Below, in pieces: positions 1-6,768 of a stretch of 10,602 bases of DNA. The notes beneath the pieces are model-generated. The model worked only from the letters and a program-made list of their open reading frames with translations. It did not search any database and was not told the DNA's origin. The stretch is from Oscillospiraceae bacterium (GTDB taxonomy: Bacteria > Bacillota > Clostridia > Clostridiales > Clostridiaceae): contig WQUF01000321.1 of the NCBI GenBank assembly GCA_009785875.1, forward strand, positions 1 through 10,602. The letters are read 5' to 3'. A program made the translations under genes and the position numbers. The stretch's first letter is position 1, and each line of letters starts with the position of its first letter.

Positions 1-2
1 TG

Positions 3-68
3 GAGTGTCAAACAAACTGTAGTAGCTTTGGCAAGGCAGGACACGTTGAACAAGGAAAAAATCTCTAA
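3..68 (+). CDS. Possible 3' end of a small Cys-containing peptide gene (partial)
   Basis: This reading frame is open from the left edge to a TAA at 66-68 and would end a protein of which 21 residues are visible. They include a C-x3-C pair (residues 2 and 6, reading ECQTNC) and a polar tail. A second frame (1-75, stop TAG at 73-75) is also open and reads as a bland polypeptide end, so the frame is undecided. Positions 1-60 are about 43% GC against about 29% for 61-108, which fits coding sequence ending near 66. The C-x3-C pair with a short hydrophilic tail is reminiscent of small clostridial Cys-rich peptides, some of which are modified by radical SAM enzymes, but 21 residues cannot establish this. 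No function is assigned. Confidence 0.22.
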   Translation, partial: ECQTNCSSFGKAGHVEQGKNL

Positions 69-108
69 TTATTAGTTTTTAGTAGATTTTATGTAACGGT
101 CGCTTACG

Positions 109-687
109 ATGACAATACCAAATTTAGAAAAAGTATATACTTATTCGGATTATTTGAATTTTCCAAAAGATGAAAGATGGGAAATATTAGATGGTGTACC
201 TTATATGTTATCAGCTCCATTATGGGAGCATCAAGCTATTTCAAGTAAAATAGTCAGCCAATTAGATAGGCAGTTAGAGGGATCACCATGCTTGGTATTT
301 GCTGCACCATTTGATTTAAAGCTGACTAATAAAAATGAAAGAGATGAAGATATATCAACTGTAGTTCAACCTGATATTTTAGTAATATGTGACAAACCAG
401 GTTTAAAAGGAACAGGATATAAAGGTGTACCTGAATTTGTAATCGAAATACTCTCTGACTCTACTGCAAGATATGATATGATTAAAAAGTTAGGTAAGTA
501 TGAAAAATTGGGTATCAAAGAATATTGGATTATTGATCCTGAAATAAAAAGAGTTTTTGTGTTTGTTTTGAATAATGGAATATATGGAAAGCCTGATTTT
601 TATTTTGAAGATGATAAAATAAAGTTAAAGACATTAGAAAATATTGAAGTAGATTTAGGGCCTGTATTTAATTCAATTAAGAGATAA
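109..687 (+). CDS. Uma2 family (DUF820) PD-(D/E)XK nuclease-like protein
   Basis: A 192-residue protein of the Uma2/DUF820 family, a restriction-endonuclease-like fold common in cyanobacteria and Firmicutes; the cellular role of most members is unknown. Visible family features, in order: the N-terminal YTYSDYLNFP segment (10-19), WEILDG (24-29, with E25), H41 in the helix after the first strand, QPDI with D89, and EFVIEILS with E113. The Y-D-x2-K-K-x3-Y-x3-G-x2-EYWIIDP block follows (about 122-144). D89, E113 and the following Lys/Tyr cluster are the expected active-site elements and look intact. Length is normal for the family. The ATG at 109 is the only reasonable start, because an in-frame TAA lies at 94-96 and no other start codon is between them. 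No clear Shine-Dalgarno sequence precedes it, unlike every other gene here. It is followed 11 nt later by the oxidoreductase gene, whose ribosome binding site overlaps this stop codon, so the two are probably cotranscribed. Nuclease activity is a fold-based inference. Confidence 0.85.
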   Translation: MTIPNLEKVYTYSDYLNFPKDERWEILDGVPYMLSAPLWEHQAISSKIVSQLDRQLEGSPCLVFAAPFDLKLTNKNERDEDISTVVQPDILVICDKPGLKGTGYKGVPEFVIEILSDSTARYDMIKKLGKYEKLGIKEYWIIDPEIKRVFVFVLNNGIYGKPDFYFEDDKIKLKTLENIEVDLGPVFNSIKR

Positions 688-693
688 AGGTGA
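686..693 (+). promoter_or_regulatory. Ribosome binding site deciding the oxidoreductase start
   Basis: AAAGGTGA lies 5 nt before the ATG at 699 and overlaps the TAA stop of the upstream gene (685-687). An in-frame GTG at 690 lies inside this Shine-Dalgarno sequence, so it cannot be the real start; 699 is preferred. Confidence 0.8.
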
Positions 694-698
694 TTTTT

Positions 699-1670
699 AT
701 GGATAAAGTTTTCTGGGGATTTATTGGATGCGGAAGTGTTGTAGAAAACAAAAGTGGAATGGCTTTCATCTCTGATAATAGCGAGATCCATGCTATAATG
801 AGAAGAAATATAGAAAAAGCAAAATTCTCAGCAAAAAAGTTTCATGCTTCTTCATGGTACGATAATGTAGAAGATTTATTGAGTGATGAAAAAGTAAATG
901 CAGTATACATAGCAACACCTCCTGGGCTCCATTTTAAGCAAGCTATAGAATGCTGTAAAGCTGGAAAGCCAACATATATTGAAAAGCCACTTGCTAAAAA
1001 TTATAAAGAAGCATTGCAATTAGTAAATTTTTACAAAGAATCGGGCATTCCTTTGTTTGTAGCACATTATAGAAGAGCATTGCAAAAATTTATAAAGATA
1101 AGAGAAATTATCAATAGTGGAAAGATAGGGAAAATTCTCGAAGTTGATTTTAGACTGAATAGATCCTATGATAAAGATGAATTGATAAATAGCTGGTTAT
1201 ATGATGTTGCAATTTCAGGTGGTGGAAGATTTTATGATCTTGCGCCCCATTCTATAGATATAATGGTATATTTATTTGGAAACTTTTCGAAAGTATATGG
1301 ATTAAAGACAAATAATAACCCAGATTATGAAGTGGAAGATATTGTCACGATGTGTTTTGAAACTGAGAATGGAATTTTAGGGTCGACCAATTTTAACTTT
1401 TTAGCATTTGATGAAGAAGACAAGATGATCGTACATGGCGAAAATGGAATTATCAGTTTTAGCATCCATGGAAATAACGATATAATGATAAAAACAGTGG
1501 ATGAAATAGATGAACTGACTATAAGTACACCTAAATTCATCGAGGAAAGTATGATAAGAGAAGTTACTCATGAACTCTTAACAGGTAAAAAGCACAGTAC
1601 CTGCAGTGGCGAAGAAGCCCTTGAGACATATAGGATAATAGATGAAGTTCTAAATAATGATACAAAATAG
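699..1670 (+). CDS. Gfo/Idh/MocA family NAD(P)-dependent oxidoreductase
   Basis: A 323-residue cytosolic dehydrogenase of the Gfo/Idh/MocA family, which oxidises or reduces sugars, inositols or related polyols with NAD(P). The N-terminal Rossmann fold shows GFIGCGSV (7-14), with the Gly-x-Gly nucleotide loop, and IATPPGLHF (71-79). The family signature EKP is at 95-97, with K96 as the expected catalytic lysine. The C-terminal alpha/beta domain carries GGGRFYDLAPHSID (174-187), where D180 and H184 are the usual substrate-binding and catalytic pair. FVAHYRRAL (120-128) resembles the block seen in 1,5-anhydrofructose-reductase-like members, but substrate specificity cannot be read from sequence. 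Length is typical. I chose the ATG at 699 because of the well-placed AAAGGTGA. The gene follows the Uma2-type gene by 11 nt, and its stop codon lies inside a terminator hairpin shared with the convergent genes. The partnership with a Uma2 protein gives no clue to the substrate. Confidence 0.9.
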   Translation: MDKVFWGFIGCGSVVENKSGMAFISDNSEIHAIMRRNIEKAKFSAKKFHASSWYDNVEDLLSDEKVNAVYIATPPGLHFKQAIECCKAGKPTYIEKPLAKNYKEALQLVNFYKESGIPLFVAHYRRALQKFIKIREIINSGKIGKILEVDFRLNRSYDKDELINSWLYDVAISGGGRFYDLAPHSIDIMVYLFGNFSKVYGLKTNNNPDYEVEDIVTMCFETENGILGSTNFNFLAFDEEDKMIVHGENGIISFSIHGNNDIMIKTVDEIDELTISTPKFIEESMIREVTHELLTGKKHSTCSGEEALETYRIIDEVLNNDTK

Positions 1671-1701
1671 ACACAGGTAACTTTAAAATTATCTGTGTCT
1701 A
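1668..1701. terminator. Hairpin between convergent genes, probable bidirectional terminator
   Basis: The arms at 1668-1680 and 1689-1701 pair over 13 positions: nine Watson-Crick pairs from TAGACACAG with CTGTGTCTA, one G-T, then three more A-T/T-A pairs. The loop is 8 nt. The left arm begins with the stop codon of the oxidoreductase gene, and the right arm ends 7 nt short of the stop codon of the convergent propeller gene. Read on the minus strand, the hairpin is followed by TTTTGTATCATT, a usable U-tract. On the plus strand no T-run follows, so termination there is likely weaker. Confidence 0.7.
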
Positions 1702-1708
1702 CTAGCTC

Positions 1709-3853
1709 TTAATTTAATTGAACTTTTCCTATCAGGCTAAAATCGCTTAAAGAATTAGCCTGTATCATTTTATCCGAAATAGTATATAGAACATCGTCCA
1801 CAAAAACTCCTCTTTTTATATCAAAACCTATGCTATCATAGTATGTCTTGTCATCAATATAATCATTACCTGGAAGCTTATCGTAATGGGTAACCCTGCC
1901 CTTTAGTGTAAATCCAGTAACTTCATCAAACCCAAATATATAGTATCCAATAAATGTTATATTGAAATTGTCTCCTTCCGTTAAAGACACTGGAAAAGCG
2001 ATTATATTTTTTTCTTTAGAATAAAGCAATGCCTTTGGATTATATAAAACTTCCGAATAAGTGCCTGAAGCTCCTAGCATATAATTCTGAATTTCTTTAG
2101 GATCGCTTGGATCTGATACATCAAATAATGAAAGTTTCATTCCTGTTGTTGTGGTTATTACTGCATCTGTATCTTTTTTTACAATTGTTTCAGTGTTGTT
2201 TCCTATTCCAATCAATAAGTTTTCCGAAACAGGCTGAAGATATTGACTAAAACCTGGTATTTTAAGCTCTCCGATTATTTTTGGTTCTTTAGGATTAGAT
2301 AAATCTATTGCAAATAATGGATCTACCTGCTTAAAAGTCACTAAGTATCCTTTATCCCCTATAAACCTGGTTGAGTAAATTTGTTCACCTGGAGTCAAGT
2401 CCTCTATTTTTCCAATAATATTCAATTTATCATCGAGAACATATAGATTATTTTTACTTATATTTTCTCCAGTCGTATCCAATAAATTTCCTTTTGTTGT
2501 GGCTACCCGTAAATATCCATCGTATTCATCAAGAGAATATTGATTTAAAATGCTTCCAGGTATCCTTGCAGATGCATAAAAATCAGGTTTTCCACTTTTT
2601 AAATTGCATTTAATGATATCAGTGTCAGAATTTGAAGGCATAATCATATCTATAGCAATCCTACCACTCGGCTGAGTTTGCTCCCCATAGTAACGGCTTG
2701 TAATGTAAAGGGAATTTAATGAGCAATATATTATATCACTACCTCCTAAACATGCCTTAGTAACTGCTTTTTTATCATTTTTAATGTTAATCCCACTTAC
2801 TAAAACAAAAGAATACCCATTTGGATTTTCGAATATTTTAATATCGGTTGAAGACATCGCTTTTCTGTTTCCACCGTCAATAGAGTCGATGGTAAAAGGA
2901 ACAATGTTATTTAAGTTTATATCCTCTTTTGTATTATATATTATTGCGTAATCGCTCTTGTTTGTAATTAAATATAGATCGTCCTCAATTAATCTTGAAG
3001 ATGAATAATACCCTTCTTGTGAAAATTCTCTCTTAAGCTGTGGATTTGCCGGATCACTTACATCGTAAATTAATGCAGTTGTTAAACTTTGATATTGATA
3101 TCTATAAAAAAAATCATTGCTTTCATCTTCGCTTATAGTGCTATTACTATATAATTCTTGAACTTTTTGATCGTATTCTTCCTGTGTTAATATTTCATTT
3201 GTTTTAATATCTAAATACTGAGCTTGTGGACTTATGATAACCACAAGTTTTTTATCCTTTAAATACATTTCTAAAGGCTGTCCCTCTATATTAAAAGAAG
3301 AAATTTTTTTAAATTCTCCATTTTTAATAGTACTCGTAATATTAATCGTGTATATGCTTTTGTAATAGCCATCATTTTTTGATTTATCTAAATAAAAATT
3401 ATTATTTATAGAATAAATATAATCACCATCAGTTTTAACGATATCTCCTTCGTCTACTCCTTCTACTTGAATATTTGTGCTTGAAACATCAGGTGCAAAG
3501 TTCCTTGAATTATTCGCACTATAAGGCAATGCGCCTTCCATTTCAAGACTGGTTGTATTACTGGTATCATTGTTATGAAAGCTAAAATAAATGCTTTTTA
3601 ATTCATCATTATTTTTTGAAATAATAGAGTTTTGTAAATTTAAGCGCAAAACAATACCAAGTAAAAAAAGCACCAAACAAGCTGCTGCAGCTATAGGCTT
3701 TACATAGTTTATGCTTATTTTTTTAAATGTCAAGTCGATATTTTCAGGTCTTATTGAATCTGGTATAATCAAATAATCATCTAATTTTTTTAATGTCTGC
3801 TTAATTTCATCCTGGTTTATGGTAATATCTTTATCCTCAAAATCGTTTTTCAT
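1709..3853 (-). CDS. Membrane-anchored beta-propeller protein (PF09826-like), distal paralog
   Basis: A 714-residue protein with a cytoplasmic N-terminus (1-52), one membrane segment (about 53-70, rich in Ala/Leu/Val) and a large extracytoplasmic region. There is no cleavable signal peptide; the membrane helix acts as an anchor. The outside region matches the family of secreted proteins with a C-terminal beta-propeller distantly related to WD-40 (COG4880/PF09826). The hallmark TNIQVEGVDEGDIVKTDGD is at 126-144. Blade-type D-x-S-[DN]-P-x2-P motifs occur at 264-271, 517-524 and 578-585, and THYDKLP is near the C-terminus (655-661). The cytoplasmic part contains DDYLIIPDSIRPENI (25-39), nearly identical in the neighbouring paralog. 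Start: ATG with GAGAGGTGA 7 nt upstream. The gene lies downstream of the paralog and the ECF sigma gene on the same strand, across a 220-nt gap. The biochemical role of this family is not known to me; a sensor or anti-sigma role is inferred from context only. Confidence 0.85.
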   Translation of the reverse strand: MKNDFEDKDITINQDEIKQTLKKLDDYLIIPDSIRPENIDLTFKKISINYVKPIAAAACLVLFLLGIVLRLNLQNSIISKNNDELKSIYFSFHNNDTSNTTSLEMEGALPYSANNSRNFAPDVSSTNIQVEGVDEGDIVKTDGDYIYSINNNFYLDKSKNDGYYKSIYTINITSTIKNGEFKKISSFNIEGQPLEMYLKDKKLVVIISPQAQYLDIKTNEILTQEEYDQKVQELYSNSTISEDESNDFFYRYQYQSLTTALIYDVSDPANPQLKREFSQEGYYSSSRLIEDDLYLITNKSDYAIIYNTKEDINLNNIVPFTIDSIDGGNRKAMSSTDIKIFENPNGYSFVLVSGINIKNDKKAVTKACLGGSDIIYCSLNSLYITSRYYGEQTQPSGRIAIDMIMPSNSDTDIIKCNLKSGKPDFYASARIPGSILNQYSLDEYDGYLRVATTKGNLLDTTGENISKNNLYVLDDKLNIIGKIEDLTPGEQIYSTRFIGDKGYLVTFKQVDPLFAIDLSNPKEPKIIGELKIPGFSQYLQPVSENLLIGIGNNTETIVKKDTDAVITTTTGMKLSLFDVSDPSDPKEIQNYMLGASGTYSEVLYNPKALLYSKEKNIIAFPVSLTEGDNFNITFIGYYIFGFDEVTGFTLKGRVTHYDKLPGNDYIDDKTYYDSIGFDIKRGVFVDDVLYTISDKMIQANSLSDFSLIGKVQLN

Positions 3854-4041
3854 ACGTTTTCACCTCTCAATATCACCTTTAAATATATAGAGTAGATAAA
3901 GGTAGATATTGTTGCATTACTGAATATTTTTTATTAGTATTTAATATTATTAATTATTAACCATTTTTAAGACATTTATATACTTTTTGTTTGCATTTAT
4001 TATGAAATTGATACAGAATTTTCAAATATTTAGTTAGAATA
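3854..4041 (-). other. AT-rich spacer upstream of the distal propeller gene
   Basis: About 190 nt with no open reading frame of note. It holds the ribosome binding site of the gene at 3853, many overlapping A/T-rich stretches that could act as -10 elements, and no convincing paired -35/-10 on the minus strand. No tRNA, riboswitch or repeat is seen. The distal gene may have its own weak or sigma-dependent promoter here, or be reached by read-through from the upstream paralog. Confidence 0.5.
3971..3992 (-). promoter_or_regulatory. Candidate ECF-like promoter element (weak)
   Basis: On the minus strand this reads AAAC, 14 nt, TGTC. A matching AAAC-N14-TGTA arrangement lies upstream of the sigma gene at 6868-6889. 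ECF promoters often have an AAC-type -35 and a CGT-type -10, but the usual spacing is 16-17 nt. Both sites are in very AT-rich DNA, so chance agreement is quite possible. Confidence 0.18.
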
Positions 4042-4069
4042 ATCAGCTAAGATGTTCACCTTAGCTGAT
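4042..4069 (-). terminator. Hairpin after the proximal propeller gene, weak or leaky terminator
   Basis: Perfect 10-bp stem (ATCAGCTAAG at 4042-4051 with CTTAGCTGAT at 4060-4069) and an 8-nt loop, starting 4 nt beyond the TAA of the gene ending at 4074. On the minus strand the stem is followed by TATTCTAACTAAATATTT, which is not a proper U-run. It may terminate poorly, act as an mRNA-stabilising hairpin, or attenuate expression of the downstream paralog. Confidence 0.5.
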
Positions 4070-4073
4070 ATTA

Positions 4074-6224
4074 TTAATCTGTCAATATTACCTTCCCTAG
4101 TTCTTTGAAATCTGTTAATGAATTAGCCATAATCATTTTTTCTGATATGGTATAAAGGACACCATCTACAATAGTTCCACGGCTTATCTCATAACCTATA
4201 TTGTCAAAAAGATTGTTATCTTCTGAATTAGTAAAATCAGGCAATTTATCATAGTGGGTGATCCTATACTTAAATACGAAATTTCCTGCATCATCTATAG
4301 TATATATATAATAGCCCATATAGCTAAATACCCCTGGGGATAAAGGATCTGTATTGTTGTTCTGATTCTCGTATAGAGTAACAGGAAACGCTAAAATATT
4401 CTGATCCTTTAAAAATAAACAGGATTTACTATCATACAATACTTCTGATGATGTTCCTCTTCCTCCTATAGGAATGCTCTTTAATAAAACAGGCTTATTT
4501 GGATCCGAAATATCAAAGAATGATAATTCTATACCCTCTGTCAATGTTAAAACTTTACCTTGAATATTCTTTATCGACACGTTTTTCCCTATCCCAATTA
4601 ATTTTGTATCTGAGTATGGACACAAATATGAAGTAAAGCCAGGTATTTTTATTCCACCAACTATGTTAGGATCGGATGGATTGCTTAAATCAATTGAAAC
4701 TATAGGATCTGTGTCTCTATTTGTGATTAAATAACAAGTATCTTTGATAAAACTAACAGAATTTATCTGTTCACCTGAAAGTATATTTTCTGCTCTCCCT
4801 ACTATTTTTAAATCACTATCTAAAACATATATATTATTCTTACTTCCATTATTTGTTGTAGCAACTCTAAAATGATCATCAAATACATCAAAAGAGGTTT
4901 TGTTCAAAATAGTTCCAGAAACCTTACCAATTGCAGTAAGCTTTGGTACACCATTGTCTAATGAATATTTTATGATATTTGTGTTATAATCTTTATTAGC
5001 AAAATTATTATAGTCAATACTTAAAAAATAAACAGAATTTGAGCTTGTATATGTTGTGCATACACCTCCAAGGCATGCCAAAGTAGTCGCTTTTTCATTG
5101 TTGTTAATATTTAATCCACTAATAACGCTATATTGATAGCTATTTGGATTAGTAAATACTATAATATTGCTTAAGTCTATCGGTTTATCTACTTTATCAT
5201 ATGCGCTATCATTTGTAAAAGGTAAAATATTCACAGGATTTATATCATCTAAATTATCATAATGTTTTGTATAATCATACTTGTTTGTAATTAAATAAAA
5301 GTTATCTCCCATTAGCTTTGATGAGGAATAATACCCATCTTGAGTAAAAGTCCTCATAAGTTTTGGGTTATATACGTCGCTTACATCATATATCAACGCT
5401 TGAGTACTAGTTTCATACTGATAACCATCATAAAATTGTTTATCCATTTCATCGCTACAAACACCATTATTTTCTTTATGAAAATCTTCGAATAGTGTGT
5501 TGAACTCTTCAGTTGTTAATATCTCATTGTTTTGAAGATTTATATAATATTGCTCTGGCTTTGTAATTACAATAAGCTTTTTACCAGATAGATACATCTC
5601 AACTGGTTGTCCGTCTAAATATATCGTGCTGACTTGTTTCATCTCACCTGTTTTAAGTGTGCTTACAATATTCACTCGTGCTTTGCTTGTATCTGCTAAA
5701 GATGTATTTTCGTCGCTTCTTTCATATCCTGGTGATAAAGCAAATATATGATCACCATCAGTTTTATAAATATCTCCAGTATCTACTGAATTATCGTCTA
5801 TATCTGTAATAGCTGATGTGTCGTCATAAATGCATAATGCGTCAGATGTATTATCTATAAGTTTTGAATAGATCGTTTTTAACTCATCATAATTATCGAT
5901 TGTAGTTTTAGTTATATACTCGCTATTTCCTATATCAGTTGTGTTTGATTTCCCAAGGCTTGCATTTGATGCTACAGCTTGCTGATTTCCAGGTTGAGGT
6001 GATTTTCCTTTTAAAATAAATACAAATGATACCATGGATATAATTATCACTAAAGCTGCAGCCGCTATATATCTTACAAATTGTATTCTTTTCTTAAGTT
6101 TTAAATTAATGTACTCAGGTCTTATACTGTTTGGAATTATAAGATAATCGTCCATAACTTTTAACATTTGTTCTATATATCTTTTTTCATCAGAAATGCT
6201 CTTATCTTCAAAATCATTATGCAC
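4074..6224 (-). CDS. Membrane-anchored beta-propeller protein (PF09826-like), sigma-proximal paralog
   Basis: A 716-residue paralog of the gene at 1709-3853 with the same architecture: cytoplasmic segment 1-51, membrane helix about 52-71, then an extracytoplasmic propeller region. Shared landmarks include NDFEDK at the N-terminus, DDYLIIPNSIRPE (25-37), DGQPVEMYL (204-212), DGYYSSSKL (296-304), ACLGG (383-387), a D-x-S-[DN]-P-x2-P blade motif at 571-578, SEVLYD (593-598) and THYDKLP (656-662). The family hallmark before the propeller is degenerate: residues 139-157 keep the GDIYKTDGD end but lose the VEGVDE core found in the other copy. The outside region has more cysteines (131, 256, 384, 389, 497, 535, 602). 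The start is GTG; no in-frame ATG is near, and GGGGAG lies 9 nt upstream. It begins 6 nt after the sigma stop and is translationally coupled to it, the usual position for an anti-sigma factor. That role is inferred: no zinc-binding anti-sigma motif is seen. Confidence 0.85.
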   Translation of the reverse strand: MHNDFEDKSISDEKRYIEQMLKVMDDYLIIPNSIRPEYINLKLKKRIQFVRYIAAAALVIIISMVSFVFILKGKSPQPGNQQAVASNASLGKSNTTDIGNSEYITKTTIDNYDELKTIYSKLIDNTSDALCIYDDTSAITDIDDNSVDTGDIYKTDGDHIFALSPGYERSDENTSLADTSKARVNIVSTLKTGEMKQVSTIYLDGQPVEMYLSGKKLIVITKPEQYYINLQNNEILTTEEFNTLFEDFHKENNGVCSDEMDKQFYDGYQYETSTQALIYDVSDVYNPKLMRTFTQDGYYSSSKLMGDNFYLITNKYDYTKHYDNLDDINPVNILPFTNDSAYDKVDKPIDLSNIIVFTNPNSYQYSVISGLNINNNEKATTLACLGGVCTTYTSSNSVYFLSIDYNNFANKDYNTNIIKYSLDNGVPKLTAIGKVSGTILNKTSFDVFDDHFRVATTNNGSKNNIYVLDSDLKIVGRAENILSGEQINSVSFIKDTCYLITNRDTDPIVSIDLSNPSDPNIVGGIKIPGFTSYLCPYSDTKLIGIGKNVSIKNIQGKVLTLTEGIELSFFDISDPNKPVLLKSIPIGGRGTSSEVLYDSKSCLFLKDQNILAFPVTLYENQNNNTDPLSPGVFSYMGYYIYTIDDAGNFVFKYRITHYDKLPDFTNSEDNNLFDNIGYEISRGTIVDGVLYTISEKMIMANSLTDFKELGKVILTD

Positions 6225-6230
6225 AACAAC

Positions 6231-6755
6231 TCACTCCCCAATATTACCCTTTAATTTTTTTAATGCTCTATGAAGTTTCGATCTGACAGTTCCTTCTGGA
6301 GAATTCAATATTTCAGAAATCTCATTGCTTTTGTACCCTCCAAAAATGGAAAGATTAAGTATTATCCTCTCGTCACTTTTAAGCTTCATCACTTCGTTAT
6401 ACAAATCTAAACTTTCCGTGATCTCGCTGGTTTTATCTTCTTCATGCAAATCAAAAATATCGTATATAGGATCTGTCTTCCTGCTCCAAATGATGCCTCT
6501 CAGTTTTCTTTTGCAACAATTAGATAATATCTTAAATATCCAAAATTTAAACGCTTCTTTATTCTTTAATTTTTCAAAATTATCATAAGCAAGTGCTACA
6601 GCATCTTGTACTGCATCTTCCGCTTCTTCATGGCTTCCAAGTGTGTATGCAGCATATTTATATAAATTTAGCCACAACAAAGAATAAAGTTCCTGGAAAA
6701 CTTTTTCTTTGTCATAATTCTCTTTTGAAATCACTTCTTTTAGTTTTTCATCCAT
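6231..6755 (-). CDS. ECF-type RNA polymerase sigma factor
   Basis: A 174-residue sigma-70 family protein with only regions 2 and 4, as in ECF sigma factors. Region 2 spans about 22-87: LGSHEEAEDAVQDA (39-52) is the core-binding helix 2.2, and KFWIFKILSNCCKRKLR (70-86) is the -10 recognition helix. An acidic linker (about 95-121) joins to region 4 (about 122-170), whose helix-turn-helix reads YKSNEISEIL then SPEGTVRSKLHRALKKLK (152-169) and would contact the -35 element. It directs RNA polymerase to a dedicated promoter set. Start: the ATG at 6755 is preceded by GAGGTGG with a 6-nt spacer. A longer reading from a TTG at 6788 or an ATG at 6782 lacks a good ribosome site and adds residues outside the family. 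It is first in a three-gene unit with two membrane-anchored propeller proteins, and an anti-sigma partner would be expected just downstream. The regulon cannot be told from sequence. Confidence 0.92.
   Translation of the reverse strand: MDEKLKEVISKENYDKEKVFQELYSLLWLNLYKYAAYTLGSHEEAEDAVQDAVALAYDNFEKLKNKEAFKFWIFKILSNCCKRKLRGIIWSRKTDPIYDIFDLHEEDKTSEITESLDLYNEVMKLKSDERIILNLSIFGGYKSNEISEILNSPEGTVRSKLHRALKKLKGNIGE
6234..6239 (-). promoter_or_regulatory. Ribosome binding site inside the end of the sigma gene
   Basis: GGGGAG on the minus strand overlaps the last sense codons of the sigma gene, 9 nt before the GTG start at 6224. It fixes the GTG start and implies that translation of the propeller protein depends on ribosomes finishing the sigma gene. 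Confidence 0.7.
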
Positions 6756-6761
6756 GGATTG

Positions 6762-6768
6762 CCACCTC
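6762..6768 (-). promoter_or_regulatory. Ribosome binding site deciding the sigma factor start
   Basis: GAGGTGG on the minus strand, 6 nt before the ATG at 6755. It shortens the longest possible reading by 11 residues. Confidence 0.75.

Noticed and set aside
60..90. Possible terminator hairpin (CTAA/TTAG followed by TTTTT) after the left-edge fragment
   Set aside because: The stem is only about 4-5 A/T-rich base pairs with almost no loop, too weak to call.
690..698. GTG start at 690 for the oxidoreductase
   Set aside because: It lies inside the Shine-Dalgarno sequence that serves the ATG at 699.
600..791. 63-codon minus-strand frame across the Uma2/oxidoreductase junction
   Set aside because: Antisense to two well-supported genes and to the ribosome site between them; no recognisable protein.
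3854..4041. Search for a riboswitch, small RNA or short gene in the gap between the propeller genes
   Set aside because: Only AT-rich sequence without stable structure or a coding frame with a ribosome site was found.
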